The notes under the pieces were generated by a model. The model ran no database searches, was not told where the DNA came from, and worked only from the letters and a program-made list of their open reading frames with translations. 64,000 nt of DNA from Firm-04 sp045642925 (GTDB taxonomy: Bacteria; Bacillota; Clostridia; Oscillospirales; Ruminococcaceae). The position numbers were made by a program, and so were the translations under genes. How positions within the stretch are numbered: the stretch's first letter is position 1; each line of letters starts with the position of its first letter. The stretch is taken from assembly GCA_045642925.1 (NCBI GenBank), contig JAZUJW010000065.1:21214-85213 (forward strand). The letters are read 5' to 3'. This document shows positions 8,821 through 16,385 of the stretch, piece after piece.

Positions 8821-9420
8821 ATGAAAAAAAGTATTCTTCTTATGATGTGCGCGGCAATGCTCCTCTCTGCAACCGCTTGTGAGGACGTTGACAGCAACAA
8901 TGCGCTTTCTGAAGTCACTACGACTGCTGATACAGTAACGGAGACAACCACAGCGACCACAGAAGAAACCACTGCCCTCCCTGAAGAAACCACCACTGTC
9001 ACAACAACAGTCACCGAGTCCACCACTACCACCACGGCGGAATCCACGACTGCTGCACAGACCTCCACTTCTGCCGCAGTCACAACGAACGCACAAAATA
9101 CCGCTTCTGCGGATGATGCGCTCCTCAAAAAATATGTCGGCAACTGGCAAATGGATGGTGATGAAGATACCGCCAGCATCAAGATTCTGGAATCCGGTGA
9201 ATTTATCGCATACTATGCAAGCGGAAGCGTTGAAGCATCAGGCATCATCAAAGTTGAAAAGGAAGAACATCCTGACGGCAGCACAACACCGATCATGAAC
9301 TTCTATAAAGAAAACAACGAACTGTTTATTTCTGTGTATCCGTCAGAGGATGATGTTGTCAATTTCTTCACGATCGGACAGGACAGCGCACCGAAGTATA
9401 TCCGTGAAGGCTCTCACTAA
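8821..9420 (+). CDS. Thr-rich lipoprotein of unknown function
   Basis: The 199-residue protein starts at ATG 8821 after AAAGGA; upstream in-frame starts lie in the promoter region and are unlikely. Residues 1-20 form a lipoprotein signal with lipobox SATAC (Cys20). Residues about 30-95 are a Thr/Glu/Ser-rich linker, probably extended and possibly glycosylated. Residues about 100-199 are a small folded domain with KKYVGNWQMDGDED at its start, which recalls lipocalin-like single-domain barrels, though I cannot assign it. The last codon is followed by TAA that overlaps a fragment of the TTAA-ended repeat, so the repeat may have supplied or replaced the original 3' end. Confidence 0.75.
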   Translation: MKKSILLMMCAAMLLSATACEDVDSNNALSEVTTTADTVTETTTATTEETTALPEETTTVTTTVTESTTTTTAESTTAAQTSTSAAVTTNAQNTASADDALLKKYVGNWQMDGDEDTASIKILESGEFIAYYASGSVEASGIIKVEKEEHPDGSTTPIMNFYKENNELFISVYPSEDDVVNFFTIGQDSAPKYIREGSH

Positions 9421-9459
9421 GGGCAACACCGCACAAAGCAGGCCCTACGGCTTTGGGCA
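9418..9459 (+). repeat. Fragment of the TTAA-ended palindromic repeat (left end)
   Basis: The 42 bp starting at the stop codon of the lipoprotein match the left end of the copy at 9547 (shared core GGCAACACCGCACAAAGCA) with a few changes. No matching right end follows. Confidence 0.7.
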
Positions 9460-9485
9460 GTGTTTTCATCCATAACACCAAAACA

Positions 9486-9518
9486 GGAGAGGGTACTAAA
9501 AAGCCCTCTCCTTTTTTA
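9486..9518 (+). terminator. Rho-independent terminator after the lipoprotein
   Basis: GGAGAGGG (9486-9493) pairs with CCCTCTCC (9504-9511), followed by TTTTTT. Confidence 0.85.
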
Positions 9519-9546
9519 TCAGTGCGTGTTTGTGACGATGCCGCTT

Positions 9547-9726
9547 TTAAGGCAACACCGCACAAAGCACGCCTTACGGCTTGGCGGCACATCTGCTTGC
9601 AGATTTTCCGCCATCTTGCACAGAAATTCTTTGCTGGGCGTCAGCCCAGCGGCATCATTTCTGTACAATCTGACGAAAAATCTGACTGCGTAGCTGTACC
9701 ACCAGCTCTGTGCGGTGTTGCCTTAA
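9547..9726 (+). mobile_element. 180-bp palindromic MITE-like element with TTAA ends
   Basis: The element begins TTAAGGCAACACCGCACA and ends with its reverse complement. The 22-bp inverted ends have one mismatch. The interior is also palindromic: AGATTTT...AAAATCT, CAGAAAT...ATTTCTG and GCTGGGC...GCCCAGC nest inside one another, so the whole piece can fold into one hairpin. It has no coding capacity. A shorter 91-bp relative at 60535 matches both flanks but lacks the inner 89 bp. The TTAA at each end may be the target duplication. It lies just upstream of an ECF sigma factor promoter. Confidence 0.85.
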
Positions 9727-9756
9727 ATTGTAAATAAATAAATATTTTTCTTGGAC

Positions 9757-9785
9757 TGCAACTTTTATGCCGCCAAACACGACTA
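9757..9785 (+). promoter_or_regulatory. Candidate ECF-type promoter (TGCAAC-N17-CGACTA)
   Basis: TGCAAC (9757-9762), 17 bp, then CGACTA (9780-9785) lies 30 bp before the sigma factor start. The second ECF operon in the window has TGTAAC-N17-ACACTA in the same place, which suggests each sigma factor drives its own operon through a related element. Confidence 0.45.
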
Positions 9786-9814
9786 TAGGGTAAGAAGAAA
9801 GGAGGGGGAACGCC

Positions 9815-10372
9815 ATGGAGGAAACGGATATTCTTGCACAATTTCATGCACGCGATGAAAATGCGCTTCTGCGAACGACCGAACAATACGGCACAATCGG
9901 TCATAAAATCGCAGAAAACATTCTTGGAAACGCAGAAGATGCTGATGAAGTCTGGAACGATGCTCTGATGGCGCTATGGACGACCATTCCCCCACAGCAT
10001 CCGCAAAGTCTGTTTGCCTATCTTGCCGTTCTCATCCGCAACAAAGCATATGACAAATGCCGCGCAAAAACGTGTAAAAAGCGTTTCGGTGAACAAATCA
10101 TGCTCGCGCTTGATGAACTTTCGGAATGTCTGCCCGCCGTCAGCAATGTCGAAGAACAAATGGATGCCAAACAAATCGGACAAGCAATCAGCCGTTTTCT
10201 GGATGCACAGCCCAAAGCAGTCCGTATCCTGTTTTTGCAGCGATATTGGGCAGCGCTTTCTGTGAAGGACATCGCACAAAAATATCATATGAACGAAAAC
10301 ACAGTCAAAAGCACCTTACGCCGTACTTGCGGAAAACTGCGAACGTATCTTGAACAGGAGGGTTTTCTATGA
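9815..10372 (+). CDS. ECF-type RNA polymerase sigma factor
   Basis: The 185-residue protein has a sigma-2 region (residues about 10-80, with NAEDADEVWNDALMALW as the core-binding helix). It also has a sigma-4 helix-turn-helix (residues about 125-180: LSVKDIAQKYHMNENTVKST). It would direct RNA polymerase to a small regulon in response to an envelope or extracellular signal. A strong AAAGGAGGGGG site precedes the ATG. The next gene overlaps it by 4 bp (ATGA) and encodes a single-pass membrane protein that is probably its anti-sigma factor. Confidence 0.88.
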   Translation: MEETDILAQFHARDENALLRTTEQYGTIGHKIAENILGNAEDADEVWNDALMALWTTIPPQHPQSLFAYLAVLIRNKAYDKCRAKTCKKRFGEQIMLALDELSECLPAVSNVEEQMDAKQIGQAISRFLDAQPKAVRILFLQRYWAALSVKDIAQKYHMNENTVKSTLRRTCGKLRTYLEQEGFL

Positions 10373-11895
10373 AAAAGAACGCATGGACACCGGAGAAAAT
10401 GAAAGCCGTTTTGGATGAAATGCCGTCACGTTACATCGCTGAACTTTCAGAACAGCAGATAGACATTTCCGATTTAGAAGCTGAACCGTCCGCATCCAAA
10501 GAACACATGAACGTTATTTCCCGCACAGTCGTCACGGTCGGCGGCATTGCGGCAGGACTGATTCTCGTCTGCGGCATTGGTGCATTGCTGAACGCCTCCA
10601 ACCCCGAAACCATCATCCCATCTGCGGACGGCACAGCCGAAAACGATACAACCGATACGGCGGCAGAATCGCTTGTTACGGATGCGGGCATCGTAACCAC
10701 TGCCCCCCACCAATCCGTGGCAGCATCTTCGGACACGACGAATGCAGCCACCACCACACCGCTCATTGGCGAAATCTCTCTGAACGCCTCTGCTTCTGCT
10801 GATGAAAAGAATGCACAGACGAAAACCACGGTTGTTACTACGCCTGCCGCGGAACACAAGCAACAGACAACCAACAACAATGTCACTACAAAAAAGACTG
10901 CCGTTACCACCGCGCCGCCACAAACGACCACGGAGAAATATTCCAACACACTGGATACAGGCGACACGCAAAGTTCGCAAAAGCTTACCCTTGAAATCAT
11001 GAAGCAAATCATTGCCGAAAGCAGCAGTTTTCAGGAAATGCTCGAAAAAGCATACGCAATTGAGCCGAATCCCATCCATTACGGCAGCGGCGTTGACTAT
11101 ACAAGATTCGATATGGATTCCTCAAAATCGGAATATATCCTTTTCAAATCAGATACGCAGGAAATATTCTATTTTATTGAAAAGGAGTTTCGCATTCTCT
11201 ATGCGCCCCCAGTTCCCGAAGAAAAGGAAAAAGAAATGGATGACCAACTGGAGGAATACCTGCTTGGTCTTGGCTATTCTGCAAAGGAAATTGCTATTAT
11301 GCAGTCTGCGGATATCGACATTTCCAGCCGCGGGGCACAAATTGCCATTGGTTACTGCACTTATGATTTCGAACACAGCCCGATTTTGCATGAAGAAATC
11401 CCCTATTCTTACAATGCCGACACGACCGAACTGCTTGGCTGGGAACGCGGTCTGGGCAGGTTCTCCTATCTCAATTGTAACGATCCTTTTTGTTTGGAAA
11501 TTGAACAGAAGACGTATGAGCCATCTGATAATATTTACAGCGGCAGAATGTTCCTTGAATTCCAAGACGGAGTCGGCTATCATAACAATTTTTCTCTCTG
11601 CAATCTCGTGTTCAAAACATCGAATATACAGGATATTCAATTGGAAAGCGACCGCGGTGACACCCATTTACAGTATCTTGGCGATTTGAATTATGACAAT
11701 CACTGGACATACGAAGATTTACAGCTTTATTTTAACTGTTGGATAGTATCAGATTGTATCTGGTACACGCCAACACAGTGCGAAGCAGTCTATGCAGAGG
11801 AAAGTCTGGTTGGCAGTGCCCTGTCCAATCCATATCAGGCGATGGAACGGCTTTGTGCGGTATTGACAGGCAAAGTAAACGGTTTTTGCGAATAA
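10369..11895 (+). CDS. Single-pass membrane protein, probable anti-sigma factor with large extracytoplasmic region
   Basis: The 508-residue protein has a cytoplasmic head of about 48 residues (MKKNAWTPEKMKAVLDEMPSR onward), one transmembrane helix at about 50-75, a Thr/Ala-rich linker at about 85-200, and a folded outer domain of about 300 residues. The coupled position after an ECF sigma gene implies that the head binds the sigma factor and the outer part senses a signal. I see no zinc-binding HxxxCxxC motif in the head and do not recognise the outer domain. A similar arrangement, with anti-sigma heads joined to carbohydrate-sensing modules, is known in cellulolytic Clostridia; here that is only an analogy. 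Confidence 0.7.
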   Translation: MKKNAWTPEKMKAVLDEMPSRYIAELSEQQIDISDLEAEPSASKEHMNVISRTVVTVGGIAAGLILVCGIGALLNASNPETIIPSADGTAENDTTDTAAESLVTDAGIVTTAPHQSVAASSDTTNAATTTPLIGEISLNASASADEKNAQTKTTVVTTPAAEHKQQTTNNNVTTKKTAVTTAPPQTTTEKYSNTLDTGDTQSSQKLTLEIMKQIIAESSSFQEMLEKAYAIEPNPIHYGSGVDYTRFDMDSSKSEYILFKSDTQEIFYFIEKEFRILYAPPVPEEKEKEMDDQLEEYLLGLGYSAKEIAIMQSADIDISSRGAQIAIGYCTYDFEHSPILHEEIPYSYNADTTELLGWERGLGRFSYLNCNDPFCLEIEQKTYEPSDNIYSGRMFLEFQDGVGYHNNFSLCNLVFKTSNIQDIQLESDRGDTHLQYLGDLNYDNHWTYEDLQLYFNCWIVSDCIWYTPTQCEAVYAEESLVGSALSNPYQAMERLCAVLTGKVNGFCE

Positions 11896-11920
11896 CGCCT
11901 CTTTCTCATCGTATCCCACA

Positions 11921-11956
11921 ACGGATTCCGACTTTGTTTCGGAATCCGTTTTTTGT
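11921..11956 (+). terminator. Rho-independent terminator after the sigma/anti-sigma operon
   Basis: CGGATTCCGA pairs with TTCGGAATCCG and is followed by TTTTTTG. Confidence 0.85.
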
Positions 11957-11969
11957 TTTCTGCCTGCAT

Positions 11970-11998
11970 TTGACTTTCCTGCCATACTATGTTATAAT
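11970..11998 (+). promoter_or_regulatory. Sigma-A promoter of the NarL-type two-component operon
   Basis: TTGACT (11970-11975) and TATAAT (11993-11998) with 17 bp spacing, about 27 bp before the kinase start. Confidence 0.8.
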
Positions 11999-12024
11999 GC
12001 AGACAGAGGGAGGTGAACCGTGAT

Positions 12025-13638
12025 ATGGCAATGAATATTGTATCTGCCATTTTGCTTTCACTGGGGCTTTGCGGCATGATTGGTTCTCTCACATGGGTAC
12101 TCCGCCGCGGTAACCACAATCGTCTGACACGGCTGTTCATCAGTTGTCAGGCATCTATTGTTCTGTGGCTCATTTCAGAACTGCTGATTCTCTTTTCCGT
12201 CACCACATCGCAGTATTGGATCAGTTACTCGATTGGCAATATCGGCATCAGTTGTTTTGGCCCGCTCTGGCTGATGCTTTCTGCGGAATATGCCGAATCC
12301 GCGCCAAAAATCCGCAAAGCACTGAATCTGACTCTGCTGTTGTCACTATGCTCGATCCTGCTGATTTACTCCAATGCAAAGCATCACCTGTACTATGCGG
12401 TATTTGAAGCGGAAAAGGTGGAATATGGCGCACTGTTTTATGTATTCCAGCTTGTGTATTATATCTGCATTATCTCAGGCATTGTGCTGATTTGCCTGAA
12501 GCACAAACGAAAGCATGAACGCATCAACAAACAGTCGATTCTGCTGATTTTATCTGCCGCGATCCCGCTGGTCATCAATACACTTTCCATTGCCAATGTG
12601 TTCCAAACACAGCTTCGGCTGACACCGTTTATTTTCGGTATTTCCAGCCTTTTGCTGATCATTGCGCTCGGCAGATACGGTCTGCTGAACATCAACACCA
12701 TCGCCATGCGGGATACAATTGACAAGATTAACAGCGGCGTGGTCATTTTTGATGCAAACTATCATGTTTCCTATCAGAACAAATTTGCAGAAGGCTTACC
12801 GTTTCTCGGTGGAATCACCACCATGCAGCAATTGATGGAGGCAGTATCGAAAGCAGCCAATCAGGAGATCCCCATTCATTTTTCCGCTGCGGAAATCAAA
12901 TGCGGTGAGGAATATTACAGCCTGAAACAATCGCACTGTGAGAATACAACAGGCGGTACCGTTGCACGTATTGTTACGATCACGAATGTCACAGAATACC
13001 ACGAACTCATTTCCGCCGAAAAGAAATTGAGTCTGGAACAGGAACGCAACCGCATTGCACAGGAAATGCATGATTCTGCGGGACATACCTTCACAATGAT
13101 CAGTGCACTTGCCAGAATGCTGCAATCGGAAGCGAAAAGTGAATCTGCTGATGTATCGCAAATGCTGGAAAAACTTTCTGAAATTGATGGTCTTTCCCGC
13201 AGCGGTGTGACACAGCTTCGTTGTACCATCAACAATCTTCGGGATGATACATTCATGACTTCTGTCACCAAAGCGGTGCAGACGGTCACAACGGCAGTTC
13301 GCGGCATGGAAATAGAGCTTTGCATTCAAGGCGAAGAAGATGCAAGATATCAGTTTTGTGTGCGGGAAATGTACGACAACTGCCGCGAAACCATAACCAA
13401 TACGCTGCGCTATTCAGATGCGGACAAAATTGACATCATTCTCAAATTTCTGCCTGACCGCATTGAAATGCATATTCTCGATAACGGAAACGGCTGTGAG
13501 AATATTGAAGAACACAACGGACTGCGCGGCATTCGTGAACGCACAGAAGCCTTGGGCGGTACTGTCAGATTTCTGTCCATGGCGGGCGAAGGTTTCCATA
13601 CAAATATCAAAATTCCAATCAGGGAGGTGCAGATATGA
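12025..13638 (+). CDS. Sensor histidine kinase, seven-helix sensor, PAS and HisKA_3 type
   Basis: The protein has 537 residues from ATG 12025. I prefer this start to GTG 12013 because the GAGGGAGGTGA ribosome site ends 8 bases before it and would overlap the GTG. Residues 1 to about 215 hold about seven membrane helices of the kind found as N-terminal sensors in this kinase class. A PAS-like stretch (INSGVVIFDANYHVSYQNK) follows. The phosphoacceptor is His349 in QEMHDSAGHTFTM, the NarX/LiaS-type box, and the ATP-binding domain ends with DNGNGC and NGLRGIRERTEALGG. Its stop overlaps the start of a LuxR-type regulator, the expected partner. The signal is unknown. Confidence 0.88.
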   Translation: MAMNIVSAILLSLGLCGMIGSLTWVLRRGNHNRLTRLFISCQASIVLWLISELLILFSVTTSQYWISYSIGNIGISCFGPLWLMLSAEYAESAPKIRKALNLTLLLSLCSILLIYSNAKHHLYYAVFEAEKVEYGALFYVFQLVYYICIISGIVLICLKHKRKHERINKQSILLILSAAIPLVINTLSIANVFQTQLRLTPFIFGISSLLLIIALGRYGLLNINTIAMRDTIDKINSGVVIFDANYHVSYQNKFAEGLPFLGGITTMQQLMEAVSKAANQEIPIHFSAAEIKCGEEYYSLKQSHCENTTGGTVARIVTITNVTEYHELISAEKKLSLEQERNRIAQEMHDSAGHTFTMISALARMLQSEAKSESADVSQMLEKLSEIDGLSRSGVTQLRCTINNLRDDTFMTSVTKAVQTVTTAVRGMEIELCIQGEEDARYQFCVREMYDNCRETITNTLRYSDADKIDIILKFLPDRIEMHILDNGNGCENIEEHNGLRGIRERTEALGGTVRFLSMAGEGFHTNIKIPIREVQI

Positions 13639-14258
13639 TAAAAATACTGCTTGCAGATGATGTACAAATTTTACGCGCAGGATTGAAAGCTGTCATTTCG
13701 GAAGACAACGGGTTATACGTAGTTGGTGAAGCATCCAATGGAAAAGAAGCGCTGGAAATGACCATACGGTTACAGCCTGATGTGGTACTGATGGATATGC
13801 GGATGCCTGATTTTGACGGCAGTTATGGGACGCGCAAAATCAAGGAATCTTTTCCGAATGTGAAAGTTCTGGTTCTGACGACATTTGATGACAAAGAAAC
13901 TGTGGATAGTGCCATTGCGGCGGGTGCAGACGGATACATACTGAAAGAGATGGACAATGATAAAATCATCAATTCCATCAAAGCAGTTGCGGGCGGCATT
14001 AATGTATTTTGTGATAATATTTTTCGTTCCATCAAGAGCAATGTGATACAGTCCAACCCGAAAGATTTCGGATTAACGGAGCGTGAGATTGATTTTATAC
14101 GGTTAATTTGTGATGGTGCAGACAACAAAGAGATTGCATCGAAATTATTTTTGGCAGAGGGTACTGTACGCAACGGAATTTCGCGTCTGCTGGAAAAACT
14201 CAATCTGAAAGACCGCACACAGCTTGCAGTATTTGCCATCAAGAACAATATTATCTGA
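13635..14258 (+). CDS. NarL/LuxR-type response regulator
   Basis: The 207-residue protein has a receiver domain with Asp8/Asp9 and the phosphoacceptor Asp54 in VVLMDMRMPD. The LuxR-type helix-turn-helix follows at about 140-205 (LTEREIDFIRLICDGADNKE). It overlaps the kinase gene by 4 bp, so the two are translationally coupled. The targets are unknown; no transporter follows directly, and the next genes have a separate upstream region. Confidence 0.9.
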   Translation: MIKILLADDVQILRAGLKAVISEDNGLYVVGEASNGKEALEMTIRLQPDVVLMDMRMPDFDGSYGTRKIKESFPNVKVLVLTTFDDKETVDSAIAAGADGYILKEMDNDKIINSIKAVAGGINVFCDNIFRSIKSNVIQSNPKDFGLTEREIDFIRLICDGADNKEIASKLFLAEGTVRNGISRLLEKLNLKDRTQLAVFAIKNNII

Positions 14259-14317
14259 GCCGCTGATATCAACGATTTATTCAGCAAACACATCCTGACA
14301 AAAACGGCTATGCACGC

Positions 14318-14381
14318 GAAGCAAAATGAAAGCTTTACTCGATTTTTTCAAAAAAGTCGGGTAAAGCTTTCATTTTGCTTC
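14318..14381. terminator. Long near-perfect hairpin between the two-component operon and the lipid cluster
   Basis: The 21-bp arms GAAGCAAAATGAAAGCTTTA plus C and their exact complement flank a further CGATTTTTT/AAAAAAGTCG pairing, so the stem is about 30 bp. Both sides lack a long T-run outside the stem, but the stem is far longer than a standard terminator. It may block transcription in both directions. Confidence 0.55.
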
Positions 14382-14417
14382 CGGATGAAACCGCATTCTT
14401 CATGTGTATTTACTTTC

Positions 14418-14445
14418 GTGACATTTGTCACTCACATTGTGACAA
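14418..14445 (+). promoter_or_regulatory. GTGACA inverted and repeated motifs before the lipid cluster
   Basis: GTGACA-TT-TGTCAC (14418-14431) is a perfect palindrome, and TTGTGACAA (14437-14445) repeats the half-site 6 bp later. A -10-like TATAAT (14477-14482) lies downstream without a good -35, as expected for a promoter that needs an activator. This may be the control site of the five-gene cluster at 14524-19843. Confidence 0.4.
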
Positions 14446-14523
14446 TCAACATCTTCCTTTTTTCCTTCCCCATGAGTATAATAGAATCATAATCCAAAAC
14501 CACTACGAAAAGGATGTGATAGC

Positions 14524-14889
14524 ATGAAAAATAAAAATATCTTCCAGAGTATGCGCTGCGCTTTCCACGGAATGCTCGCTGCATGGAAAGAAGAACGCAA
14601 TTTTAGAGAATATACCATCATCTATGCATTCTTCTTCCTCCTGAATCTCCTCCTCCATGCTTCCATCATCGAAATTCTCATCGGCTTCGCCCTCGTCTGC
14701 GGCACGTTCTCTGCCGAATATCTCAATACCGCCCTCGAACGCCTGCTGGATACCAAATTTCCCGGCTTCTCTGCCGATACCAAATTCATCAAGGATACCG
14801 CCGCCGCAGGCGTCCTCATCATCTCTATCGCATTCTTCATCTCACAAGCCGCCATCTTATTGCCAAAACTGCTGGAGGTGATCCTATGA
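14524..14889 (+). CDS. dgkA: Diacylglycerol kinase family protein (DgkA/undecaprenol kinase type)
   Basis: The 121-residue integral membrane protein has three hydrophobic helices. It has the family signature around the second: FSAEYLNTALERLLD, with the Glu and Asn-Thr-Ala of the ATP/Mg site. It also has ARCAFHG-like text at the start (SMRCAFHGMLAAWKEERN) and the final segment DTAAAGVLIISI. Gram-positive members phosphorylate undecaprenol or diacylglycerol. Here it is the first gene of a five-gene operon and overlaps the CDP-archaeol-synthase-like gene by 4 bp. A lipid alcohol made or used by that cluster is therefore a plausible substrate. An AAAAGGATG ribosome site precedes the start. Confidence 0.85.
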   Translation: MKNKNIFQSMRCAFHGMLAAWKEERNFREYTIIYAFFFLLNLLLHASIIEILIGFALVCGTFSAEYLNTALERLLDTKFPGFSADTKFIKDTAAAGVLIISIAFFISQAAILLPKLLEVIL

Positions 14890-15470
14890 GAATCCTCATC
14901 ATGTATGCGACCTTGATGCCCATTGTCCTCGCAGGTGCCGCCAATATGCTCTTTACCAAATCCCGCCTCTATCAGACACATTGCTCCCCCATGGACGGCG
15001 GCAGATGCTTCTCGGACGGCAAACGCATCTTCGGTGACAATAAAACATGGGCCGGCTTCTTTGGCATGATCATCGCGGGATGTCTGTCACAGCTTCTCTG
15101 GGGCATCCTTTCTGCTTCCATTATTCCCCTCGGCAATGCCAACGAACTCTACCGCTTTTTCAAAAATACCCCGCTGTTCAATGCCGCCGTCGGTGCACTG
15201 TTCGGCTTTACCTACGTCCTCTGGGAACTCCCGAACAGCTTTCTCAAACGCCGTCTGGATATCCCATCAGGAAAAACCGTCCGCGGCTGCAAAGGAGCAC
15301 TGTTCTTCCTGATTGACCAGATTGATTCTCTGCTTGGTGTCGTGCTGGTGCTCGCCATGCTTGCAGACATCACGCCTGCACAGTACGTGCAGTACATTTT
15401 GCTTGGCGCTGTTACCCATATCGCACTGAATTTGATTCTGTATCTTCTGAAAATCCGAAAAAATATCTGA
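14886..15470 (+). CDS. CDP-archaeol synthase-like (CarS/DUF46) membrane cytidylyltransferase
   Basis: The 194-residue protein has four to five membrane helices. It carries the pattern of the CarS family (PF01864): PMDGGRCFSDGKRIFGDNKTWAGFFG near the start, with DGG and the KTW-x-GF turn, and a late charged loop RRLDIPSGKTVRGCKG followed by FFLIDQIDS. In archaea CarS transfers CMP from CTP to unsaturated archaetidic acid. Bacterial relatives are little studied. It overlaps dgkA by 4 bp and precedes a UbiA-type prenyltransferase by 12 bp. I infer that it activates a phosphorylated, possibly isoprenoid, lipid with CTP. The family call is from motif recall only and should be tested by profile search. 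Confidence 0.7.
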   Translation: MRILIMYATLMPIVLAGAANMLFTKSRLYQTHCSPMDGGRCFSDGKRIFGDNKTWAGFFGMIIAGCLSQLLWGILSASIIPLGNANELYRFFKNTPLFNAAVGALFGFTYVLWELPNSFLKRRLDIPSGKTVRGCKGALFFLIDQIDSLLGVVLVLAMLADITPAQYVQYILLGAVTHIALNLILYLLKIRKNI

Positions 15471-15482
15471 GGAGGGTTTTGT

Positions 15483-16385
15483 ATGCTGAAACGTCTGAAC
15501 ATCTATTTCAAGGAAATGTATCCCCTGATTCCACGTCTGCTGCTGGGCGGCATCATCTTTTTCGAAATCTATTTCATCATTCTGCTGAATAACGGTGTCA
15601 CGGATTTTCACATCACCGCAGCGGAATTTATCGGCGGTTTTACCGTATTCAGCTTTCTCTGCTGGCTGCGCATCGCGGATGACTTCAAAGACTACGAACT
15701 CGACTGCCGCCTGTTCCGCGAACGCCCGCTGCCATCGGGCAGAGTCACGAAAAAAGACCTCGGCATCTTCATCGCTTTCCTGATCGCTTTCACAATCCTG
15801 CTGAACGTCTGCTTCATGAACAATATTCCGTTTTTCGTATTTCTCTACGTTTACGGCACGCTGATGTCGCTGTGGTTCTTCCAGAAAAAGAAGATTCAGA
15901 AAAGCCTGCCGCTTGCACTCGTTACGCACAATCCCGTGCAGATGATTCTGAATATCTACATCATTTCCTTCACCTGCATCAAGTACGGTCTGACCGCATT
16001 CACCCTGACCAATTTTCTTGCCGCATTTACCCTCTATTTTCCCGCCCTGATTTGGGAAGTATCCCGCAAAATCAAAGCGCCCGAAGACGAAACCGAATAC
16101 GTCACTTACTCCAAACTATTCGGCTACCGCAAAGCAACACGCTTTGTCCTGATTCTCACGATTGTCGATATTATCACGAATTTCCTGCTGGTTTATCGCC
16201 TGAGTTTCCTTTCCATTCTGGCACTCCTTGTCAATGTCATCTGGATGACATGGAAATTCATCGAATTCATGCGCGACCCGCACAAGTTCAAGCTGGTCGA
16301 AAAAGTCGAACGCTATACTTACATTCAGGAAAGCATCATGCTCCTGACCGTTGCAGGCTACATCATTTCTGAGAGGTGGTTCTGA
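15483..16385 (+). CDS. UbiA-family prenyltransferase
   Basis: The 300-residue protein has eight to nine membrane helices. The first Asp-rich motif is RIADDFKDYELDCRLFRERP, matching N/DDxxDxxxD followed by the usual RPLPSGR. The second polar loop is EVSRKIKAPEDETEYVTY, followed by SKLFG at the place of the second Asp-rich motif. UbiA enzymes move a polyprenyl chain from its diphosphate to an acceptor such as an aromatic ring, or glyceryl phosphate in archaeal lipids. The acceptor is unknown here. Its neighbours (lipid kinase, CarS-like enzyme, phosphotransferase) point to a lipid rather than a quinone, and no quinone ring genes are nearby. An AGGAGG site precedes the start; its TGA overlaps the next ATG by one base. 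Confidence 0.82.
   Translation: MLKRLNIYFKEMYPLIPRLLLGGIIFFEIYFIILLNNGVTDFHITAAEFIGGFTVFSFLCWLRIADDFKDYELDCRLFRERPLPSGRVTKKDLGIFIAFLIAFTILLNVCFMNNIPFFVFLYVYGTLMSLWFFQKKKIQKSLPLALVTHNPVQMILNIYIISFTCIKYGLTAFTLTNFLAAFTLYFPALIWEVSRKIKAPEDETEYVTYSKLFGYRKATRFVLILTIVDIITNFLLVYRLSFLSILALLVNVIWMTWKFIEFMRDPHKFKLVEKVERYTYIQESIMLLTVAGYIISERWF

Noticed and set aside
12013..12024. GTG start for the NarX-like kinase
   Set aside because: The GTG overlaps the ribosome site; ATG 12025 has correct spacing.
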